Below, piece by piece: positions 28,505 through 37,672 of a stretch of 38,586 nt of DNA (its first letter is position 1; every line of letters begins with the position of its first letter). The position numbers were made by a program, and so were the translations under genes. Origin of the DNA: Nanobdellota archaeon (lineage in GTDB: Archaea; Nanobdellota; Nanobdellia; Parvarchaeales; Parvarchaeaceae); contig JAJZNK010000023.1 of assembly GCA_021811735.1 (NCBI GenBank), forward strand, positions 1 to 38,586, given 5' to 3'. The notes beneath the pieces were generated by a model, which made no database searches, was not told the DNA's origin, and saw only the letters and a program-made list of their open reading frames with translations.

Positions 28505-29431
28505 ATGAAGGTTATCGTTACGGGTGGGGCCGGATTCATTGGCTCCCATGTTGCTGAACGGTTGGTAAAAGAAGGGCATTCTGTTTCCATTATAGATTTA
28601 CTTAACACTGGAAGCAAAGGTAATCTAAAGAATATAGCAAAGGAGGTAACTTTTCTAAAAGCCAACGCTTCAAATATTTCAAGGCTTGGAAAAGCCGATA
28701 TCGTATTCCATTATGGAATATACTCCTCTACCCCCATGTACAGGAAGGACAATTCACTGGTATGGAGAGCCATCCAAGAGTTTATGAGTATAATGCAATA
28801 CTGCATCAAAAATGACTGTAAACTTGTATTTGCATCTAGTTCATCAATATATAACGGCTATTCACCACCTCACATCGAGACTATGATTCCTAAGGTAAAG
28901 GATTTTTACACTGAAGCGAGGTATTCTATGGAAAGATTAGCGGACCTTTTCAATCAGATGTATGGGATGAAATACTGCGGATTAAGATACTTCAGTGTTT
29001 ACGGTGATAGAGAGGAAAGTAAAAAAGAGTTCGCAAATATGGTCTCACAGATTATATGGAAAAATATGCTTAATAAAGAAGTAGTAATATATGGAGACGG
29101 CTCGCAGCAAAGAGATTTGACCAATATAGCAGATGTAGTGGATGCAAGTGTCCTGGCCGGTAAAAGCGCTTTAAATGGCATATTTAATGTTGGAACTGGA
29201 AAAACATATTCTTTCAATGAAATAATGGAAAAAATTGAGGAAATAAGCGGTAAAAGGATAAAAAGAAAGAATATAAAAAACCCCTTGAAAAATTATGTTG
29301 ATATAGTGCATGCTGATACAACAAAAAGTGCAGAAAAACTAGGCTTCGTTGCAAAAGTTGCGGTAGAAGATGGTATAAAAAAAGCGTTCGAATACTATAA
29401 AACGCTTAAAAAAGTGCCTGATATCTTTTAA
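28505..29431 (+). CDS. NAD-dependent epimerase/dehydratase (GalE-like extended SDR)
   Basis: MKVIVTGGAGFIGSHVAERL, FASSSSIYNGY, YTEARYSMERL variant of YxxxK region, GLRYFSVYGDREE. Confidence 0.9.
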   Translation: MKVIVTGGAGFIGSHVAERLVKEGHSVSIIDLLNTGSKGNLKNIAKEVTFLKANASNISRLGKADIVFHYGIYSSTPMYRKDNSLVWRAIQEFMSIMQYCIKNDCKLVFASSSSIYNGYSPPHIETMIPKVKDFYTEARYSMERLADLFNQMYGMKYCGLRYFSVYGDREESKKEFANMVSQIIWKNMLNKEVVIYGDGSQQRDLTNIADVVDASVLAGKSALNGIFNVGTGKTYSFNEIMEKIEEISGKRIKRKNIKNPLKNYVDIVHADTTKSAEKLGFVAKVAVEDGIKKAFEYYKTLKKVPDIF

Positions 29432-30336
29432 ATAATCTCAAAGTTTCCGACAACCCGGTTCCTTCCCATCGCAAGACTCGGGTCCACTAACAGGTACTTG
29501 CCGGTAACCTTCGGTATTTTCTTGTTAAATTTTATCTTTGTCAAATCATTTTCCTTGAGGAGTGAAACGCTAAGAACCTCCCCTAAAAAAGAACAAGAAA
29601 GCTGCTTTAAAAAGGGATCCTCTTTATAAAAAGGAGACATTGTGAGTTGTCCATCCATCTTGTCGTCTACCATATCCAGCGAAGAAACAGCATAGTTGGC
29701 AGAAAGATCCTGTTCGGATATATTATTAAGAGCCAGTCCGACATGCGAACCCGTATCAGCGAAAGCACTATCCACATCCATTATTTGTATGTTTTTTACA
29801 CTGCATTGTTTTAAGGATGGTAAGAGAAGTAGTCTTTCTCCCTTCGCTATTTGATTTCCTATAACGAAACCTATAATTACTGACCCTATACCCTTTACAA
29901 TAAAATGCTTGTCTATTGATACATACTTAAAGTCAAATTTTTTATCTGTGTTTTTTGAAATGACCTCTGCTATGCTGCCTACTCTGGTAAACCCTCCTAC
30001 TTTATATTTTGAGAAGAATTTTTCGAACGAAACGGTGTCTGAATAATCATTTATCACTAACCCACCTTGATCTACACGCGAATTTTCTATGCAAAGCGAA
30101 AGTTCGGCGTCAAACGAATTTATCTCTTTTCCGACGTTAAATAGCACATAATCCGCCAGCGACAATGCGTAGATAACCGAGATTATGGATTTTGGAAAAT
30201 CAGAAGGTCTAAGTAAGATGTCTCCATTTTTACAGAGGTATATCTGGAGATTATTTATAAAATCAAGTTTTTTTGATACAAATTCCCTAAGTTGCTCCTC
30301 GGTTGGTTCTGATGAAGACAAAAAAGCACCTATCAT
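29428..30336 (-). CDS. degenerate EF-Tu/SelB-like protein (EF-Tu domain 2 retained, GTPase motifs missing)
   Basis: VKGIGSVIIGFVIGNQIAKGERLLLLPSLKQCSVKNIQIMDVDSAFADTGSHVGLALNNIS resembles EF-Tu domain 2; no P-loop GxxxxGK[ST] in the N-terminal part. Confidence 0.7.
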   Translation of the reverse strand: MIGAFLSSSEPTEEQLREFVSKKLDFINNLQIYLCKNGDILLRPSDFPKSIISVIYALSLADYVLFNVGKEINSFDAELSLCIENSRVDQGGLVINDYSDTVSFEKFFSKYKVGGFTRVGSIAEVISKNTDKKFDFKYVSIDKHFIVKGIGSVIIGFVIGNQIAKGERLLLLPSLKQCSVKNIQIMDVDSAFADTGSHVGLALNNISEQDLSANYAVSSLDMVDDKMDGQLTMSPFYKEDPFLKQLSCSFLGEVLSVSLLKENDLTKIKFNKKIPKVTGKYLLVDPSLAMGRNRVVGNFEII

Positions 30337-30377
30337 AAGATAATTTCTATAACTTTAAAGTATAAAAATATGTGATT

Positions 30378-31163
30378 TTATTTGTTCGCTATTATAATGA
30401 ATCTAGTCTTGTTAAACGAGTCTAATTCGGCATTATACCCGAATACTTCTTTGAAATAAGTGATATTCTTTTTTATCAAGTCTCTCGCTTTCCTACCGCT
30501 CTGGCTGTTTCTTCGCACAGGAGATAACCAGGAATCGAACGTTTCATTTATATCAAATGTCTTAAAATCCTCCACATTAAATGCATTCGACTTTATCGTC
30601 TTTAGCCAATAATCCAAAGATTCGGAACCGAGATAACTAGAGTCTCTGACCTTCTCAAGTTTATTGAAAACATCAAGCTTGTCACCCAAAGGTTTCAACA
30701 GATCAGTTAAACCGAACTTTCCACCTTTTTTAAGCACGCGCCACGCTTCTTCTACGAGTTTTTCCTTGTTCTTGATATGGTGAGCTACTCTTCTGCATGT
30801 AACTATATCGAACGACTCTGCCGGAAAAGGCAGGTCTGTAGCATCTCCATTTACAAAGATAATATTATGGATGTCAGAACCTTTTTTTGCGGCGATGTCT
30901 AGCATATGCTCTGTTATATCAAGACCTACTGAGAGAGCGACCTGATCCGCCATTCGAAAAGCCACTGGTCCGGGGCCTGTCCCTATATCGAGTGCTTTCA
31001 CGCTTTTATCTGGGTTTAGCATCGACATAAGCAAATCCAAATCCTTTCCATGAATATGGCTTTCGCTGTTGGAATATTCTTTCGCATGCCTGCTAAAAAA
31101 ATTCAGGGACGATTGCATAAAAATAGATAGGAATACTAGAATTAATATGTAACAAAACCACAC
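30378..31163 (-). CDS. class I SAM-dependent methyltransferase (UbiE-like)
   Basis: KALDIGTGPGPVAFRMADQVALSVGLDITEHML, FVNGDATDLPFPAESFDIVTCRRVAHHI. Confidence 0.92.
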   Translation of the reverse strand: MWFCYILILVFLSIFMQSSLNFFSRHAKEYSNSESHIHGKDLDLLMSMLNPDKSVKALDIGTGPGPVAFRMADQVALSVGLDITEHMLDIAAKKGSDIHNIIFVNGDATDLPFPAESFDIVTCRRVAHHIKNKEKLVEEAWRVLKKGGKFGLTDLLKPLGDKLDVFNKLEKVRDSSYLGSESLDYWLKTIKSNAFNVEDFKTFDINETFDSWLSPVRRNSQSGRKARDLIKKNITYFKEVFGYNAELDSFNKTRFIIIANK

Positions 31164-31236
31164 ATATGTCGAAATGATACTATTTGTATTTTAATGTTTT
31201 TAAAAATAGAGTGTGGCGAATGATTATTGTTCACAA

Positions 31237-34080
31237 CTATGTATCTCTTTTTAGAGCATAGATGATTGCTACCAGAAAAGTTATTGCTACAATTAACGCT
31301 ATTGTTATTGCGTATTGTTCATAACCCGGCCGGAAGCTCCAGAAGAAAGCTATGCACATTGTTGAGTTCGAATAATTTATATTGAACACTGATCCGGCAT
31401 TTACTGTTGTATTAAATCCCGCTGGTAGATTGTTTGGAGTGTATATCGTTGTGCATAAACTGCCGTTCTTGAGCGAAGTATTTGCAAGAGTATATGCCTT
31501 AAGATAATAGATTCCATATGTGGCAGTATAGAAGTTGATCGGATTAGGGGCTATAGAAGCTTGTGTTTTATTATAGAACTTGATTTTGTATCTATATCCT
31601 TGCGGCAACCCAGTAGTATTTATAATGGTAAGTATCTTCACATGATACACAGTGTTATTACTGATGTTGAATGCTATTCCGTACAGTGATGTTCCCAATG
31701 TAGTTGATGAAAACGCTAGAACGGTGTCATTTTCCGAGGTTTCAGTCGTTTTAAGCGCAGTCCAGTTCATGGTTCTGGGATTGCAGCGATACATTACCAC
31801 ATCTTTGACCGTTTTATTAACGCCCACAATGAATGACCTGTTCAAATCAAAATTATATGTAATATTCTTTATAGGAGAGTTGAAGTCATTTAAGAAATCT
31901 GTGGCATTGAAAAATATAAATGCGTTCTTTAACGACTTAGATCCACATGTGGTTGAATTCGGTTGTTTGAGTTCTATTGTCGGCTCTACTATATATGATC
32001 CAGATGCAAATGCTATACGCGTAATTCCAAAGCTGTTCTTTGGAAGGGGTACATATGCAAAATTACTAGGAGGTAAGAGCTCAGTGGTGATCCTAATAAA
32101 CGAATGATTGTAAAAATATAATGACCAATACGTGTTTATTAAAGTGCCGTCAAGCATTTTTATAGGGACTTGGATTTTTATAGGAGATATTCCAAATGGA
32201 GGAGGAGACGGCTGTGGTGTCGGTATTGGTGTTATTTTACTAGGACTTAGTGATATGGATAAAAATTTTGCAGCTAGATCATAGTTCACATTTCCAAGCG
32301 TGTAAAATCTAAAATCGTATCTGTTATATCTTGTTATGTTATAATAAAAGGTAGTGGTTGTGTTACTAATATTTGTTCCATTCAACTCAACCTCACCCAA
32401 TATCTGATTGTCTATCGAAGAGATATTGAATAACACTGTTTTCAAAACTCCTTTGGCAGTGGAATTGAGAATCTGGATATTCAGAAGTGGGAGTATATCT
32501 GTTATATTCACGCTCAAAACCGATGAGTTCGAAGAAGTATAATTAGCATTGCCACTGAACCTGGAATAGAAACGAAAATCACTCACATTCGCATACGCAG
32601 TGGGAAGACTTGAAAAATTGTAATTGTACTTCCCAGGGGTAATCATATGCGACAGTCCGGTGTAAACAATACCATTATACAAGGAGATTATCAACCCAGT
32701 CTGGTTGCCTAGGTCTGGACCAGTGACATTCACGTATATTTTTGGAGTTGTCTTGTTATACGAATAAACTGCTGCCGGCAGGACAGTGAGATTTTGATTT
32801 AGCGAAGCCCTGCTGATTACAATTGTTTTTCCTATCGTTTCGAAAGAGTAATTTATATTTCCAGACGTATTGTAAACCGCACTATAAGTTCCTGCAGTAG
32901 CATTAGAGTAAGGAGAAACTATATAGTTTCCGTTTATGTATAGTTTAGAATTCATTATCTGATTATTGACGCTGGAAGTGCTTGCTGTAAAAACGACTTT
33001 TGTTCCGTTGTAGGTGAAGTTACCCAGACTTGTATTCAGTGTCATATCTGGTAAGGCTTTGAATATTTTTGCAGTAAGGAAATGTGAAGACCGTGTGTAA
33101 TTCTGGTTACCACTAGTATTAAACCAAGATGTGTAGTTTCCGGCTGTAGCATTCATATAATATGTGGATACATTTGTGCTTGAGATATTAACTCCATTTA
33201 CAGACATAATGGCAACAAGTTGCTTACTAATTGTATTTATATTACCAGTTACCTTCTCTGAAGTGCCATTGTATGTAAAATTTCCGGGGCTGGCAGTTAA
33301 AGTCATATTTGGGGTTGCCTTGCTTATAGTGCTTGTGACCTTCGCAGAATATGAAGTGTAATTCACGTTGCCGCTAGTGTTGAAAACAGCAGCGTACATG
33401 CCTGCCGTTGCATTCAAATAGGAAAGCCTTGATGTCGTTGTTCCTATGCTCTTTCCATTTATGTACAGACCTGCGGAGAGCTGACTGTTCACAGTAGTAA
33501 TCAATCCAGAGGAATTGTCCTTAGTTCCGTTGTAGGTGAAGTTACCTAGCATAGAGATTAAAGCCAAAGTTGGTGTTGCCTTGGTTATTGTCTGGTGTCT
33601 TGTTACCGCACAGTTTGTCGTACCGCCTGTTGAATTCGCAGTTATGGTCACAGTTCCAGCCCCTCTCCCGATTATATTATCCAAGATAGTGGTGCTATTC
33701 GGCCCCTTGAGTGTCTTATAGGTAGCCGTAAGCAAACCATTAACATAAAGTTCGTATGTAAATGCAGGTGCATTTGACGCTGAAGAAGTAGCAGAGAAGA
33801 CTGCAGTATAATTAGATTCCAGTCCATATATTATTGAAGAATTAGCAGTATTACCGTTAAGATAAAGAGTAACAGTACATGAAGATGTACCTGCGAACGG
33901 CGTAATGCTTCCTAACATGTTATATTTGTACTGGTTGCCGACCGCAGACTGCCGCATTAAGGCTGGTCCGGATAGAAGAACGGATGTAATAATAACTAAG
34001 AGAACGATTGCAATGGTCAGAATTATTATGCGAACGGATTTAAACCTCGAATGGCCACTGAAATCGCGACTTTCAGACAT
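31237..34080 (-). CDS. large membrane-anchored surface protein with Ig-like tandem repeats and many N-glycosylation sequons
   Basis: 947 aa, N-terminal TM (IIILTIAIVLLVIITSVLL), extracellular repeats, Pro-rich linker (PIPTPQPSPPPFG), C-terminal TM (YAITIALIVAITFLVAIIYALKRDT), dense NxS/T. Confidence 0.8.
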   Translation of the reverse strand: MSESRDFSGHSRFKSVRIIILTIAIVLLVIITSVLLSGPALMRQSAVGNQYKYNMLGSITPFAGTSSCTVTLYLNGNTANSSIIYGLESNYTAVFSATSSASNAPAFTYELYVNGLLTATYKTLKGPNSTTILDNIIGRGAGTVTITANSTGGTTNCAVTRHQTITKATPTLALISMLGNFTYNGTKDNSSGLITTVNSQLSAGLYINGKSIGTTTSRLSYLNATAGMYAAVFNTSGNVNYTSYSAKVTSTISKATPNMTLTASPGNFTYNGTSEKVTGNINTISKQLVAIMSVNGVNISSTNVSTYYMNATAGNYTSWFNTSGNQNYTRSSHFLTAKIFKALPDMTLNTSLGNFTYNGTKVVFTASTSSVNNQIMNSKLYINGNYIVSPYSNATAGTYSAVYNTSGNINYSFETIGKTIVISRASLNQNLTVLPAAVYSYNKTTPKIYVNVTGPDLGNQTGLIISLYNGIVYTGLSHMITPGKYNYNFSSLPTAYANVSDFRFYSRFSGNANYTSSNSSVLSVNITDILPLLNIQILNSTAKGVLKTVLFNISSIDNQILGEVELNGTNISNTTTTFYYNITRYNRYDFRFYTLGNVNYDLAAKFLSISLSPSKITPIPTPQPSPPPFGISPIKIQVPIKMLDGTLINTYWSLYFYNHSFIRITTELLPPSNFAYVPLPKNSFGITRIAFASGSYIVEPTIELKQPNSTTCGSKSLKNAFIFFNATDFLNDFNSPIKNITYNFDLNRSFIVGVNKTVKDVVMYRCNPRTMNWTALKTTETSENDTVLAFSSTTLGTSLYGIAFNISNNTVYHVKILTIINTTGLPQGYRYKIKFYNKTQASIAPNPINFYTATYGIYYLKAYTLANTSLKNGSLCTTIYTPNNLPAGFNTTVNAGSVFNINYSNSTMCIAFFWSFRPGYEQYAITIALIVAITFLVAIIYALKRDT
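32809..33582 (-). repeat. three tandem ~84-87 aa protein repeats
   Basis: aa 167-253, 254-340, 341-424 each begin KA(T/L)P and share GNFTYNGT...LYING/SVNG...NATAG.Y...(F/Y)NTSGN.NY; near-identical DNA 'gttccgttgtaggtgaagttacc' occurs in repeats 1 and 3. Confidence 0.85.
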
Positions 34081-34308
34081 AGTGATATACTAATACTTTA
34101 TTATTTATTAGTAACTAGAAACCATTTCGATAGTAGGTAGTCTCTTTAATATCTTGAGTCTTCTAAAGTAATCTCTAAAATAATGAAATGTGTGGGAAAA
34201 ATAGAAAACTATGCGATTTATGGCTAAAAACTCTATCTGTTTGGAAAATTAGGATAGTTTGGAGAGCAGCAAGATAGGATATACATGGGCAGAAAATTGC
34301 CAAAATGA

Positions 34309-34382
34309 TGGGCTCGACGGGATTTGAACCCGCAACAATCCGGTTAAGAGCCGGATGCTCTACCGAGTTAAGCTACGAGCCC
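34309..34382 (-). tRNA. tRNA-Lys(CTT)
   Basis: Reverse complement GGGCTCG TA GCTTAACTCGGTAGAGC A TCCGG CTCTTAA CCGGA ... GCGGG TTCAAAT CCCGT CGAGCCC A; cloverleaf complete, anticodon CTT. Confidence 0.95.
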
Positions 34383-34420
34383 ATATAACAAAACATTAAT
34401 TGTGCTTACAATAAAAACAT

Positions 34421-35017
34421 TTAGAATCTGCTGGCTGATATGTACTTTAATATCTGCCCTTCGACAAGATAAAAATCAATTTTGCCACCGTCCATATTAT
34501 TGATGATATATCTTATATTCTCTTCCTTATCCTCAAGGAAAGTTATATGATTATAATCTCTTTCTACCTTTTTCAATTCCAAGAGTTTCCAGTGCTCATC
34601 TTTCATGTCGTGGTTCTCGGGAAGTATAACCTTTTTAAATCTTAAGCCGTTTGACAGCAGTGCCTCTTCGGTCTTGTATCTAAATTCCTCGCCTCTTGCG
34701 CTGAGGATTAAAAGTTCTGTATCCTCATTTGCTATAGCTTTTATATAGTCTATCAGTGGCTTATTTGGTATCAATTTATCAGAGTATTTGACATAGGCCA
34801 GGCTGTATAGGCTCGTTTTTAGTGCTTTGTCGAAACCGTGGGGCACCTTCCCATCTGTTATTATGGTTTTGAGACCGTTCATCAACTGGTGGTTACAATC
34901 TACACTTTGTTTTCCTTCTAAGGACCTGTAAAGCTCTTCTGCTGCGGAGGAGATGGCCCCTTTATTAAAGAACAGAGTATCATCAAAATCTGATACTATC
35001 GCAGATAGTTTCTTCAT
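34421..35017 (-). CDS. HAD-superfamily hydrolase
   Basis: AIVSDFDDTLFFNKG (DxDxT), LLILSARGEE, ITFLEDKEENI. Confidence 0.8.
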   Translation of the reverse strand: MKKLSAIVSDFDDTLFFNKGAISSAAEELYRSLEGKQSVDCNHQLMNGLKTIITDGKVPHGFDKALKTSLYSLAYVKYSDKLIPNKPLIDYIKAIANEDTELLILSARGEEFRYKTEEALLSNGLRFKKVILPENHDMKDEHWKLLELKKVERDYNHITFLEDKEENIRYIINNMDGGKIDFYLVEGQILKYISASRF

Positions 35018-35092
35018 ATTATGCCATCACAACAATGATTTAAATAATTATAAATTAGAACATGTTTAGTATTATCTATCGAAAAAAGATAT

Positions 35093-35165
35093 GGGCCTAT
35101 GGTCTAGTGGTCATGACGTCTGCCTTACACGCAGAAGGCCGGGAGTTCGAATCTCCCTGGGCCCA
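35093..35165 (+). tRNA. tRNA-Val(TAC)
   Basis: GGGCCTA TG GTCTAGTGGTCATGAC G TCTGC CTTACAC GCAGA AGGCC GGGAG TTCGAAT CTCCC TGGGCCC A; anticodon TAC. Confidence 0.96.
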
Positions 35166-35282
35166 TTTTCCAGAGGAGATAATACGACAACGAAATGTCA
35201 CTAACCAATTCCAATACATTATTCCTGCTGTAAGTATGAACTATCTTAAATCAGCTACTTGCCAGTTCTGTCGTGAAGAAAT

Positions 35283-36074
35283 CTAAAATATATAAGTAGG
35301 CTCTTTGTCTCCCTTCACAGTATACTTGATTCCCCGCCTTTTTACGCTAATCTGAACAGCGTCCGATTTTGAAGACCCTTCCATGTCACCGTCATGCAGA
35401 ACTTGTTCTAAGTCTTCTCTATTTATAATCCGTTGGTTTTCACCAGTACCTAATACTTTTATTGAGAGAGGAGAGATTGTTCTAAAGTAAGGATTGTCAT
35501 ATTTGCATGCGTACAGATTGTGATAGTCGTAAAAAATGGCCACATCACAGCCATCTATTGAGAGGTTAGTAACCTTCTCATCGTTATGTCTATAACTAGA
35601 TTTGAGTTCTGCCACTGTTAGCGTAGGTGTCGTTGAGGAGGTTATGAGTCTTCCTAACAATTCTTCCAAAGATGTCTGAAATTTTGGGATATCCTCTGAG
35701 CCAGAATGAATGGGCTGGACTCTATGTAATTCGATACTAGTTTCATAAGCCCGTTCGAATTTTTCAGGTAATTTGTTTTCTTCAATATATTTACATATAA
35801 CCTGCTCCATGTGCCATTTTGGGAAATTTTTTGTGTTGTTAGTGTTTGGTTTCCTGGAAAAAGGCCCATCTACAATAGAGTCTGTAGATACAAACTTAAC
35901 TGGACCTACTATTGAATCCCCCTCATCATAAGGAATATCACCATTTCGCTCTTTTAAAAAATATCCATTTTCTTTCTTTAGAAAATATACTTCTCTGAAA
36001 ACAGTCACTTCACTGCTTGGCAAGAAGTGAGAATCTTTCCCATACCCTATTTTGTATACTTTTTCGAACTCCAT
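35283..36074 (-). CDS. hypothetical protein, no family recognised
   Basis: 263-aa ORF with a strong Shine-Dalgarno (AAAGGAGGCGTATATG) at the start. Confidence 0.65.
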   Translation of the reverse strand: MEFEKVYKIGYGKDSHFLPSSEVTVFREVYFLKKENGYFLKERNGDIPYDEGDSIVGPVKFVSTDSIVDGPFSRKPNTNNTKNFPKWHMEQVICKYIEENKLPEKFERAYETSIELHRVQPIHSGSEDIPKFQTSLEELLGRLITSSTTPTLTVAELKSSYRHNDEKVTNLSIDGCDVAIFYDYHNLYACKYDNPYFRTISPLSIKVLGTGENQRIINREDLEQVLHDGDMEGSSKSDAVQISVKRRGIKYTVKGDKEPTYIF

Positions 36075-36241
36075 ATACGCCTCCTTTATTGTCTATTTCT
36101 TAGTAAATACAGTGTAACTAATGTATAAGCTTGTTTTGTAGATAGTAAATTTACAATCTCATTTTAGGCATACAACACTGTCATCATTCTCCGGAGCACA
36201 GTTGAAAACTTATTTATAACACGCGCAAATTTTATAGTAAT

Positions 36242-36553
36242 ATGATAAATGTAGGTATGTATTATAACGTTAAAAATGGACATGAGAAAGAATTTGAGGA
36301 AATATTCAGTGAAGTGGTTGACTATCTTAAATCAAACGTAGCCGGTTTTCAAAAAGCGGATATTTTTAGAAAAGTCGGGGAAAATGAAAAATTCACAGAG
36401 TATATGATTTACAGTGAATGGAAGGACTTAGAGTCCTTTAGGCAGTTTACTACTGCGAAGGCATTCAAAGATACTACTGAATATGGAAAAAGTATAATCG
36501 AAGGGCGGCCTTACCACAAAATATTCTCACAAGTAGTCGAAGACCACAGTTGA
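36242..36553 (+). CDS. antibiotic biosynthesis monooxygenase (ABM) domain protein
   Basis: MINVGMYYNVKNGHEKEFEEIFSEVVDYLKSNVAGFQKADIFRKVGE...YMIYSEWKDLESFRQFTTAKAFKD; TATA-like TTATTTATAAC upstream. Confidence 0.85.
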   Translation: MINVGMYYNVKNGHEKEFEEIFSEVVDYLKSNVAGFQKADIFRKVGENEKFTEYMIYSEWKDLESFRQFTTAKAFKDTTEYGKSIIEGRPYHKIFSQVVEDHS

Positions 36554-36554
36554 A

Positions 36555-37166
36555 TTATACCTTTTTACCGACGAAAACGGGGCTTTCAACGGTTATCCAC
36601 TTTCTAGCCTCTGCTCTTCTTAGGTTTCTAGCGATCTTCATCCAGTTGATTATTGATTCCACTTCATAAATTACAAGGAATTCAAAATCGTCTATCGCAA
36701 ATGAATATGTTGTATAGGATCGGATATTTACATTGTTTACATCATTTACAGCCATATCAACATGCTGACGGGTTATCCTATCCTGTTCTTTTTTATCCAG
36801 AAGATACCATTGTGGGTCCTTTTTAATAGGATACAGGACAATATAGTCCAGACCTACATCTGTCAGGTATGATTTATTTGCGTGCTCGTAAATTGAGAGG
36901 TAGCTGTATGTTTCAATTAGTTCGTCCCTAATCGATTCGTACAGCTTTTCCTTAAACAAGCGAAGTTTATCGTATGAATCCGACATGTTCCAAATTATGA
37001 TATCTGCATTGCGCTTTATAGAAATGAACTGTTTTGATATGAAAAACCCGTCCTTTGAGATTTTAGATTGTATGGATTTTATTTTAGTTATAAGCTCCAT
37101 TCTTTTTACACTAGCTTTGTAGGAATTGAATTTAAAACAGTGAATCGAAAACAAAATTTCATCCAT
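36555..37166 (-). CDS. chlorite dismutase/HemQ-family heme-binding-like protein
   Basis: PQWYLLDKKEQDRITRQHVDMA...NIRSYTTYSFAIDDFEFLVIYEVESIINWMKIARNLRRAEARKWITVESPVFVGKK matches the Cld/HemQ family. Confidence 0.87.
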   Translation of the reverse strand: MDEILFSIHCFKFNSYKASVKRMELITKIKSIQSKISKDGFFISKQFISIKRNADIIIWNMSDSYDKLRLFKEKLYESIRDELIETYSYLSIYEHANKSYLTDVGLDYIVLYPIKKDPQWYLLDKKEQDRITRQHVDMAVNDVNNVNIRSYTTYSFAIDDFEFLVIYEVESIINWMKIARNLRRAEARKWITVESPVFVGKKV

Positions 37167-37227
37167 AGGTTCTGTAAGAAATTGTATTACTTATGCTTTT
37201 TTAGTGGATCACAGATGTTATCTGGAA

Positions 37228-37243
37228 GAATATCTAGAAATTC
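37228..37243. promoter_or_regulatory. imperfect palindrome GAATATCTAGAAATTC in the Cld/padR divergent promoter region
   Basis: 14/16 self-complementary; lies upstream of padR TATA-like ACTATATAAAAA. Confidence 0.3.
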
Positions 37244-37299
37244 CTGTCTGATTTTAGATGTCATTAACTATATAAAAATGATAATTTCATAAGAAAGAT

Positions 37300-37593
37300 A
37301 TGAAAAAGGCTGGATGTGACATGCGAGGGATGCTTTCATTTCAAATATTAAATATGTTAAAGAAAAAGGACCTTTGCGGAGAGGAACTGGCAAGGAACAT
37401 AGAAAAATACCGTGGCAGAAAACCGGTTGCAAGCACGATATATCCTGCCCTAAAGAGACTATCTAATAACAAACTTATACAGGGAAAAAGAAATGGAAAA
37501 ATGAAAGTTTATTCAATAACAAAAAAGGGTCTTTTGGAAGAAAAAAAAGCTCTTGATTATTTTAAAAGATTATACATTGAAATCGAAAAATAG
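37300..37593 (+). CDS. PadR-family transcriptional regulator
   Basis: GMLSFQILNMLKKKDLCGEELARNIEK...STIYPALKRLSNNKLIQGKRNGKMKVYSITKKGLLEEKKALD. Confidence 0.9.
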   Translation: MKKAGCDMRGMLSFQILNMLKKKDLCGEELARNIEKYRGRKPVASTIYPALKRLSNNKLIQGKRNGKMKVYSITKKGLLEEKKALDYFKRLYIEIEK

Positions 37594-37596
37594 GGG

Positions 37597-37619
37597 GCGG
37601 GGGTTTAATTACCCCCCGC
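37597..37619. terminator. GC-rich hairpin GCGGGGG-TTTAATTAC-CCCCCGC after padR
   Basis: Perfect 7-bp arms a few nt after the padR stop, followed by TTAATTTT. Confidence 0.6.
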
Positions 37620-37648
37620 TTAATTTTGAGGAAATTTTGAAAATATGA

Positions 37649-37667
37649 TTGGCCCAAAATGGGCCAA
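37649..37667. terminator. hairpin TTGGCCC-AAAAT-GGGCCAA immediately after ftsZ2
   Basis: Perfect 7-bp arms followed on the minus strand by cat; on the plus strand by AAAAA; sits 6 nt from the ftsZ2 stop (37673). Confidence 0.5.
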
Positions 37668-37672
37668 AAAAT

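Noticed and set aside
34081-34308. About 230-nt gap between surface protein gene and tRNA-Lys, considered as C/D-box sRNA or mobile remnant
   Set aside because: No convincing box C/D pair, inverted repeats or ORF found by eye; likely promoter region.
35062-35286. 74-aa plus-strand ORF
   Set aside because: Runs straight through tRNA-Val; the tRNA explains the sequence.
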